64,000 nucleotides of DNA from the NCBI GenBank assembly GCA_037447655.1, contig JBBHKE010000596.1, forward strand, positions 9,179-73,178, given 5' to 3'. A program made the translations under genes and the position numbers. The notes under the pieces were generated by a model. That model made no database searches. It had not been told where the DNA came from and was given only the letters and a program-made list of their open reading frames with translations. Source of the stretch: Zygnema cylindricum. Its lineage: Eukaryota; Streptophyta; Zygnematophyceae; Zygnematales; Zygnemataceae. Positions 56,268 through 64,000 of this stretch are shown piece by piece (within the stretch, counting starts at the first letter, position 1; the number at the start of each line of letters is the position of its first letter).

Positions 56268-59200
56268 CTAGTCAATCTTTAATTTCAGACCACACTTCTC
56301 CCTGCAGAAAATTAGCTAAGGGGAAGGCACAGGTTTGGTCATCATATCTGCTACCATCTCACTATCTGGTCGGTACTCTAAACTGATTATTTTATTTTCT
56401 ACTTTCTCTCTAACAAAGCTGAGTCTAATATCCATGTGTTTGGCTTTAAAATGATGTTTTGGATTGGAAGAAATAGCAATTGCTGCCTGATTATCACAAA
56501 ATATTTTCTGCACACCACTCTTAAGGTGACGAAGCTCACCAAGCAAAGACTTGACCCACATCAATTCTTTTACAGCAGAGCAAGAGGCCATATACTCACC
56601 CTCCATGGTGGACTGAGCAATAACCTTTTGTTGTTTGCTACTCCAACAGCAAGCCCCATCACCCACAAATAATACATATCCACAAGTGCATCTCCTCATC
56701 GGAGCATCACCATAATTGGAATCACTCCAAGTAGTGATGTCATTATTCTCCCCACCCAAATGCAACCATAGATCCCTAGTTCCTATCAAGTATCTAAGGA
56801 CTCTCTTAGCTGCCTCCCAATCCCTCTTAGTGGGAGCATTTAGACTTCTACTCAGCACTCCTACAGCTGCAGCTAAATCCGACCGGGTACAATTCATAAA
56901 ATAGATTAGACTTCCCACTACTTGCGTGTAAGGAATAGTCTGCATGAACTTCTGTTCTTCAGGAGATAATTCCTCGTCTAAGACTATGACTCCTTCTTCC
57001 TCACTCCCCTCACTTCCCTTCTTCAACTCCATTGGAGTTGTACAACTATTAGCTTTATCCATTTGAAATTTTTCAAGCATGTTCCCTATTGCTTCCTTTT
57101 GAGTCAATCTTATAATTTTTCTTTTTCGGTCTCTCTCTACTTGAATTCCCAAAATATATATTTTGCTTCCCCCATATCCTTCATTTCAAATCTCCCCTTA
57201 AGATCGGTTTTCAGTTTATTAATTTTTTCCATTGATTTACTTAAAACAAGCAAATCATCAACATAAATTGCAATAAATATAAAACCTTCCCCATCTTCTA
57301 AAACATAGATTGAGTGATCTGAGCTGATCCGGATATATCCCAAACCGATAAGAAACTCATCAAGCTTCTTATTCCATTGTCGAGGCGCATGTTTCAAACC
57401 ATAAAGAGATTTAATCAGCCGACATACCTTACTCTCCTCTCCTTCCTCCACAAACCCTTCGGGTTGTCCCATGAAGATCTCCTCTTGCAATTCTCCATGC
57501 AAAAAGGCAGTTTTGATGTCCATCTGGTGCACTTCCATGTCTTCCGCTGCTACCAGGCTGAGAAGTATTCGGACGGAGGGAAATCTGACCACCGGGGCAA
57601 AGGTTTCCTTGTAGTCAATTCCCTCTTTTTGTGTGAATCCCTTTGCCACTAATCGGGCCTTGTAGCGCTCAATTGTGTTATCTGGGTTCAGTTTTAATTT
57701 GAAAACCCACTTACAACCGATTGGTTTTCGGTTAGGTGAACAACCCACCAGCTCCCAAGTATCGGCTGCCATAATTGAGGCCATCTCCTCATTGATGGCT
57801 GTCTTCCACTGGTTTCTTTCTGGACAAGTCATCGCCTCTCCATAAGTTTGAGGTTCATCTTGATGAGATAGTTTAGTTACCTTGTTAATAACCTGTTTTT
57901 CTTGCAGTCTTTTGCTACTTCTCCTCCCCCCTTCAAAATCTGAGGCCGGAATAGATGGTTCTCGTGGATTCTTTCGAACAAACTCGGCTTCTCCCCTATC
58001 CCTTGATTCCGAATCAATTTCCACCACGTCTTCCACTTCGGGTAAAGTTGTCACTGGAGTTTCCACAGCCGAGTCTTTTTCGGTCTGATTTGTATCTGCA
58101 AGAATGTCATCTTCTCTAAAACCTGGATAGTTAGGAAGCTCAAAGTCATCAGAATTTTCTGACTCAAATCTGATTTTTATTGACTTTGTATATTTGAAGG
58201 AATCCACAGACTTTCCTTCATCCATAACTACTAGATGCTTTACTAAGATTATATCTTCCCTTTTTAGATCATAAACTCTATATCCTTTAACATCCTCATC
58301 ATATCCTAATAAGTATCCCGGTTTTCCTTTAGGATCTAGCTTCCAATTAGACCGATCTGTATCTAGACTGAATACTTGACTGCCGAAAACCTTTAAGTGA
58401 GATATGTCTGGTTTCCGGCCTGTCCATCTCTCATAAGGTGTTTGACCTTTTATAGCTGAATTAAGAACTCAATTTTTGAGGTAATTAGCACAGTTCATTC
58501 CTTCTGCCCGAAACCTTTTTCCTATCTTCTTATCTGACAACATACTTCTAGCACTATCACTTACTGTTCTATTTAACCTTTCAGCTACCCCATTCTGTTC
58601 CGTGTTTTCTGGAACTCTCTTTTGGTGTTGGACTCCATCTTCCCTCAGAAAATCCTCAAACTTGTTAGAAGTATACTCTCCACCATTGTCACTCCTTATT
58701 GTCTTGATTAGAGTTTCATGGAGTTTTTCGCTCCATGCTTTATATTGTCCAAAACAATCTTGAGCTTGGGACTTGTTTTTCAAACAATACACTCGGGAAT
58801 ACCGAGACCAATCATCAGTGATAGTCATCATAAATCTCTTCCCCCCGGTGAGGGCACTTTAGCTGGTCCCCAAATATCTGTGTGTACTAGATCTAAATTT
58901 TTTTCTCCCTTATAGGTGGCTTTTTTAGGAAATGGTAACCTGTGTGCTTTACCTTGAGCACATCCACTACAATCACTTATATCATTACTCTCACTGAACT
59001 GAATCCCTTCCACTACTCCCATCTTTTTCATCTCTCTTAACTTATCTAGATTCACATGCCCAAGCCTCTTATGCCACATCATAATATCATGAACACCAGC
59101 ATAATAAAGTTTCTTCGTTTCATTACTTAAAATCAGCCTAAACATCCCATGGCTACCTTTCTCAGCAATGAAATAGACATCCTCCTCAAAACTAGCAGTA

Positions 59201-60602
59201 AAGACTCCTTCCCTAGTGCTAGTAAAAAAATTCTATCATCTAATACAGATGTAGAGATAAGGTTTTTGTTCAGCTCCGGAATAAACAATACATCGGAGAA
59301 TGTTAAAATGGATGTCTTTCCTTCTACTAACACTTTCAGATCTACCGATCCTACAAGAGTAGTGGTGACTATCCTCCCATCCCCGTACTCTATCTCTACG
59401 GTGGGAATCTTTCTTATCTTAGTGAACAGGTGCCTATCCTTACACATGTGCATGGAGGCACCTGAATCTACAATCCAGCCTGCTTCACCTTTCAATCCAC
59501 CGTAAGCACATTTCTGCCTTCGTGGAATTTCGACCTCATTTTTCGCCTACAACTCCTCATCCAAAAGGAGCTCATTGTCCTCGTCCTCGAATTTCGCCTC
59601 AAGTACTTGTGTGACAAGGGCCTTTTTCTTTCCTCTCAGGATACCACCAGTCTGCCCCTCCTTTAACTGAAGCTCGGTTAGCTTAGTGCACTCTACCATA
59701 TATTGCCTCGGTTTCTTACAAAAATGATATAAACCTTTGGGAGCCCTTGGTTCGAACTCGTCGGCTTGTTTTTTCTGCTCCCTACCCCCATAGTTTTCGA
59801 CCAGTTTTCGGGAATCCTTGTTCCTCCAATCAGTCGCTGTTGCCAAATCTTGGCCACTCTTTCCTCCCCTTCGGATCTCAATCGTATTCTCTCGAACAAG
59901 AATCATCCCTACCACTGAGTTCCATATCCACCTTGATTCTTGCAAGTCCTCCACACGGTTGACTATGTTCTCGAACTCATCAGGTAACTTCATCAGTAAA
60001 CAGTTAACCTTTTCTTTTTCACTAAAATCTTTTCCCGCACTCTCTAGCTCCATGAAGAGTGTAGCAAGCTCATTGCAAAAATCCAATATATTTCCCCCTT
60101 TGTATACATACTCCTTAACTTTCTGATTAGCCAACTGATGTTGCTGAATCGTACCACTTCGGTACATCTCTATGAGAGCCATCCAAAGATCGGATGCCCT
60201 TTCTACCTGCAAATGAGGACATGCAAGTCCTTGAGTGAGATGGCGTAGGATGAAGTGCTTTGCCGCCATATTGTTGAAGTCTCGGGTTTCACTATCATTC
60301 TCCTCGTTCCTCGGAATAGGTGACATGAATGCCGAACCAGTAACTATTGGTGTGGTCGTCTCCTTCTCCTTTCCTTTGTCCACCACCTCTCCTTCTTTTG
60401 TTTCCTCCGTTGAAGGTGGATCCTCTTTCCTGGTGAATCTGCTTCCTTCAAACCCTGGAGGAATTCTAAGACTTGATGGACGCCCCAACCGTCCACTCAT
60501 TATCCCCCAAAACCTTTTTTCGCATAGAGCTCCTATCATCATACTTTCTGAGTATATGAAGCTAGTTCCATTAAAGATTGGTACCCTAGAGGGTGGGCCC
60601 AT
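56268..60602 (-). pseudogene. copia-2 Gag-Pol, broken by stops and frameshifts
   Basis: The start ATG (60602-60600) lies in the primer-binding site; another in-frame ATG at 60626 is in the LTR. The Gag zinc knuckle is damaged (YHFCKKPRQYMVEC: Cys to Tyr, His to Gln). Breaks in order: TAG at 59549 in the Gag-protease linker, frameshift at a T7 run near 59230, frameshift at a G run near 58845, TGA at 58471 (Arg in copia-1), frameshift near 57150, and TAG at 56318. Recognisable: WIVDSGAS (protease), HKRLGH/CSGCAQGK, SDNGGEY and EQNGVAERLNRT (integrase), LKHAPRQW and YVDDLL (RT), STMEGEYMASC and CDNQAAIA (RNase H). The intended final stop is at 56270-56268. Confidence 0.93.
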
Positions 60603-60606
60603 AACC
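60592..60606 (-). other. Primer-binding site of copia-2, half-tRNA(iMet) type
   Basis: GGTTATGGGCCCACC on the - strand is identical to that of copia-1 and directly adjoins the 5' LTR. Confidence 0.88.
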
Positions 60607-60859
60607 TGAAACTCTGAGACCTCCATAAGTCCTCAGAGTGGACAGCTTCCAAGAAGCCTCTAGGATAATCCTGACCCTTTTGTGTTTCAGCAAAAATTAC
60701 TGCCACCCTGGCAGACAAAAACTCTGACCAACTTCACCGTTGTGAAGACAAGACTCCTCTGAGTCGATAGCAAAAAGAATCTCTGAATTTGCTCCCTTGA
60801 GCAGTAAGTTATGGAGGGTCAAAGTTGACCTTTTGTACAGAAGCTCTCTGGGAGAGAGG
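60607..60859 (-). repeat. Partial 5' LTR of copia-2
   Basis: It aligns to 55211-55463 with about ten substitutions and no indel, then stops exactly where the next element's LTR begins (TGTTGTTTTT at 60860). Confidence 0.93.
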
Positions 60860-62213
60860 TGTTGTTTTTGAAGATTTAGTTTCGTGCGTATGTGAAATTT
60901 GATGCGCACGCGAGGTTTCGTGCGTATATATTTACGTTATATACTGTGGAGGTTCGAAAGGATTTGTGGATTGGGGGAGTAAGTGTACGAGCAAAATTAA
61001 AGTTACGTGTGAGTGGCGCGAACAAACATTTGAAAATGTACGGCGGATCGCGAAGCGATCCGATATGAAATATGAATTTAAGGTGACGAAAAAGTACAAA
61101 TTAAGTGACGCGAAGAAGCATACGAAAAATACGGAATACGAAATGGAAATGGACGGCGGATCGCTTCGCGATTCGATTTGAAATATTCGAAGGATTTGAA
61201 AAGTACGCCGGCCATATGAAACATAATGCGACAGACCGCATTTATTAAATGTGACGCCGCCGGTACGGAGCGTCGTATTTGACACGCGACATTTATGACG
61301 AAGTACGTGATTTCGGTACGGACAAGATTTGTATGGTACGGATTGTTTGACAAGTGATTCGTGGTACACGTGGAAGGCGGATGGCGTCCGCCGATTTTTT
61401 AAGGGACCACATTGTTTTTATGACACATTATCTAGTGGACCGTACATATGCGATGTCGGTTCACTACGTGGACTTATCGACAAGTGACTAAGCAAGTTGT
61501 CACTTATGACGCGGATTTTTGGATGCGTCGGTGTAAATATTTGAAGCATCAATGTTTTGTCTTATTTGAATTAATGATTTAGTGTTGATTAAAATAGTTA
61601 TATTTTACGTGATTAATGAGGATATCGACACTTTAATTTATGTGTCGTATTTGCAGACAAGTGTACGCTTACGATTGCTTGACTTTCAGGTGTACGCTTA
61701 CGATTAGTTTTATTTAATGACAGTTATGTAATTTACGTTGGTTATTTTGACACTTAGTGATTTGTTAACAGCTCACAGGTGTATATATAGGTTTGAGCTT
61801 CATTAGAATAATAATCAATGCTGGTTAGAAAAGTAGGGACCGAAGATGTAGACTTTTAGGGTTGCCGATTAGGTCATGCATTTGAGTAATATGTTTATTG
61901 ATATACTTTTGTTTATCTAATGTTTATGTGAGATTGGACTCTTTTTGTTATTATTTATTTATGTTATTTTATGTTTGTTTGATATGCATTATTTATGCAT
62001 TTGTCCTAGGGTTTGTTTATGTCGATTATTCCATCAAACCTTAGATGTTGTCATAGGGTTTATTTATGTTGATTATTCCATGAAACCCTAAATGTTGTTG
62101 TATGTTAAATGGAGGATGCATTTCAAATGATTGTTCGTCGACCTATTTTTGCTTAGCTTTTTGCATGATAGTTTGGGTCGCTTCTGCGGTCTATTTTAGA
62201 CCAAAGAACAACA
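60860..62213 (+). repeat. 5' LTR of the non-autonomous element
   Basis: TGTTGTTTTT...AAGAACAACA. GC-rich hairpins occur at 61041-61060 (CGGATCGCGAAGCGATCCG), 61156-61174 (CGGATCGCTTCGCGATTCG) and 61374-61391 (GGCGGATGGCGTCCGCC). A TATA-like TGTATATATAGG is at 61781. Duplicated 145-codon antisense ORFs (61369-60932 and 63634-63197) exist only because the LTR is duplicated. Confidence 0.93.
61781..61792 (+). promoter_or_regulatory. Candidate TATA box in the LTR
   Basis: TGTATATATAGG lies 420 bp before the LTR end and 80 bp after a poly-T/A region, a fitting position for the retroelement promoter. Confidence 0.45.
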
Positions 62214-62227
62214 GGTTATGGGCCCAC
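62214..62227 (+). other. Primer-binding site of the non-autonomous element, half-tRNA(iMet) type
   Basis: GGTTATGGGCCCAC directly follows the LTR and matches the sites of both copia elements over 14 bases. This links the element to the same copia lineage. Confidence 0.88.
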
Positions 62228-63112
62228 ACCCCATCTATCATATGTTAGGTTAAGTCGATGTAGGTTTTTGTCACACGCATTGTAGCGGGTTAATATTGTC
62301 CTTGCTGGTTGTATTGCAGTAATGGTGTCTGTGTACCCATGAGATCGGCCTTATCATAGTGTTGGTATGTGCCGAGTTTAATCTTGCATCGCCCCAAGGG
62401 TTAACTTAGTGACAGTGCCGAAATGTCTACCCTCAATGAAAATGATTTATTTTGAGAATCGATATTTTAGTTTTGAAAATAAATGTTTATTTTTAATGAA
62501 ACATTTCGAAATGTGGAGATTTGACATTTAGTGGAGAGATGTGGAAGGAGGAGTTTCGACGTTTGGGGGAGGGATCCGAAAGGTGGAGTTGTAGCATTTG
62601 GAGAGATCCAAATTTTGTGGATCGATGATAGTTGAAAATTGGATTTGTAATGTAGATTTTGAGTTGTTGGAAATTTTTGGGAAATGTGATATTATTAGAA
62701 TTTTTGGGAAAATACTATTTGTTAAGTGTATTTTTAATGGGAAATTTTGGGATCAGATTATTAAATGGAAAAGAAAAGAAAAATTTTGAAATCTAGATTT
62801 GATATGGTTGAGGTATAAATTTTGAGTTGGGATATATTATTAGTGTGATCGTTTGGTTTTAATTCTTAGTTGATTTGTGACAGAATTGTGAGAAGTAGAT
62901 TCAGATTTAGATATTGTTGAGAAAAGATAAAATTTTGTTGTAATCGGAAAATGAAAATATATATTATGTATTATGAAACTTGGAAGGCATATGAAGGCAG
63001 CGGAAGCGATGGTGGAACAAGTGGAAAATTCTGTCGGAGGCATTTGGCGGATTCAGATGGAGGTGACAGTGTGACAGCTGATGACGTGGCATAATGGATG
63101 CACAAAACTAAA
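62228..63112 (+). other. Non-coding interior of the LTR element
   Basis: The only + frame of note (62598-62789, 63 codons) is low-complexity and unlike Gag. It is rich in TTTTGGGAAAT and GGAGATTTGA words. It likely serves as the packaged RNA body. Confidence 0.7.
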
Positions 63113-63124
63113 TTTTCGGGGAAG
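63113..63124 (+). other. Polypurine tract of the non-autonomous element
   Basis: TTTTCGGGGAAG ends directly at the second LTR, in the expected place. It is shorter and less pure than the copia tracts. Confidence 0.6.
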
Positions 63125-64000
63125 TGTTGTTTTTGAAGATTTAGTTTCGTGCGTATGTGAAATTTGATGCGCACGCGACGTTTCGTGCGTATATATTTAC
63201 GTTATATACTGTGGAGGTTCGAAAGGATTTGTGGATTGGGGGAGTAAGTGTACGAGCAAAATTAAAGTTACGTGTGAGTGGCGCGAACAAACATTTGAAA
63301 ATGTACGGCGGATCGCGAAGCGATCCGATATGAAATATGAATTTAAGGTGACGAAAAAGTACAAATTAAGTGACGCGAAGAAGCATACGAAAAATACGGA
63401 ATACGAAATGGAAATGGACGGCGGATCGCTTCGCGATTCGATTTGAAATATTCGAAGGATTTGAAAAGTACGCCGGCCATATGAAACATAATGCGACAGA
63501 CCGCATTTATTAAATGTGACGCCGCCGGTACGGAGCGTCGTATTTGACACGCGACATTTATGACGAAGTACGTGATTTCGGTACGGACAAGATTTGTATG
63601 GTACGGATTGTTTGACAAGTGATTCGTGGTACACGTGGAAGGCGGATGGCGTCCGCCGATTTTTTAAGGGACCACATTGTTTTTATGACACATTATCTAG
63701 TGGACCGTACATATGCGATGTCGGTTCACTACGTGGACTTATCGACAAGTGACTAAGCAAGTTGTCACTTATGACGCGGATTTTTGGATGCGTCGGTGTA
63801 AATATTTGAAGCATCAATGTTTTGTCTTATTTGAATTAATGATTTAGTGTTGATTAAAATAGTTATATTTTACGTGATTAATGAGGATATCGACACTTTA
63901 ATTTATGTGTCGTATTTGCAGACAAGTGTACGCTTACGATTGCTTGACTTTCAGGTGTACGCTTACGATTAGTTTTATTTAATGACAGTTATGTAATTTA
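63125..64000 (+). repeat. 3' LTR of the non-autonomous element (cut by the window end)
   Basis: It repeats 60860-61735 with no indel. The remaining 478 bases should lie beyond the window. Confidence 0.95.

Larger units (their letters stand above)
55211..60859 (-). mobile_element. Older, reversed Ty1/copia element (copia-2), 5' LTR interrupted
   Basis: In - strand order: partial 5' LTR (60859-60607), primer-binding site (60606-60592), decayed Gag-Pol, polypurine tract AAATAAGGGGAG, and complete 3' LTR (56254-55211). The 253 bases shared by the LTRs differ at about ten positions (4%), so it is older than copia-1. Its LTR start (TGTAGAAATT) and proteins are clearly related to copia-1. The remainder of the 5' LTR should lie beyond 64000, past the element inserted at 60860. 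Confidence 0.95.
60860..64000 (+). mobile_element. Young non-autonomous LTR element (LARD/large TRIM-like), runs off the window
   Basis: The first LTR is 60860-62213 (1354 bp), the interior 62214-63124 (911 bp), and the second LTR runs from 63125 to the window end (876 bp seen). The two LTRs align base for base with one difference noticed (GCGAGG/GCGACG). The interior has a primer-binding site and polypurine tract but no ORF of any retrotransposon protein, so it must rely on proteins from elsewhere. It is inserted in the 5' LTR of copia-2. The expected target duplication AGAGG would appear after the second LTR. Confidence 0.93.

Noticed and set aside
60932-61369. 145-codon antisense ORF conserved in two copies (also 63197-63634)
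   Set aside because: The copies are LTR duplicates of a very young element, so identity says nothing about selection.

Overview
The window is nuclear DNA of a plant. Three spliced genes of plant type can be rebuilt exon by exon: a plastid fructokinase-like protein (FLN2 type, + strand, 29040-33023), a very large multi-domain glycosyltransferase (- strand, 43455-36987) and a DUF1664 membrane/coiled-coil protein (- strand, 54194-48179). The introns are GT-AG, tens of bases to about 1.8 kb long, and several carry small transposons. The rest is repeat DNA at many stages of decay. The repeat load together with FLN2 and DUF1664 suggests a land plant, perhaps a seed-free one, but I cannot name the species.

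Layout. 1-12.97 kb holds a small inverted-repeat element, a 5'-truncated LINE (- strand), a long pyrimidine tract and a giant imperfect palindrome (about 5.9-10.2 kb, centre near 8034) with remnants of a pogo-type DDE transposase, ending in a 10-base assembly gap. 12.98-19.42 kb is a full-length Ty1/copia element with paired 1049-bp LTRs and a GTTTA target duplication. It lies against a decayed hAT transposase (19.4-20.3 kb). 20.3-29 kb is a mosaic of nested small DNA transposons, several with exact target duplications, plus a cluster of tRNA-His-like sequences. 29-54.2 kb is the genic part, with a second LINE fragment at 34.6-36 kb. 55.2-64 kb holds an older, reversed copia element whose 5' LTR is interrupted by a very young non-autonomous LTR element (about 1.35-kb LTRs, 0.9-kb non-coding interior) that runs off the window.

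Main points. The glycosyltransferase gene joins a GT8 domain, a GT64 (exostosin C-terminal type) domain and a GT61/DUF563 domain in one reading frame of about 1130 codons over eight exons, and all seven intron phases agree. I do not recognise this three-domain arrangement, and it is the best candidate here for something undescribed. The GT64 part seems to have lost its usual acidic metal-binding motif. All three LTR elements share a primer-binding site complementary to the anticodon region of initiator tRNA-Met (half-tRNA priming, as in Drosophila copia), not to the tRNA 3' end. In the two copia elements the Gag-Pol start codon lies inside this site.

FLN2 is expected in plastid nucleoids with the plastid-encoded RNA polymerase. 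The glycosyltransferase should be a Golgi type II membrane protein. The three genes show no sign of working together. No operons, CRISPR arrays or bacterial features are present.
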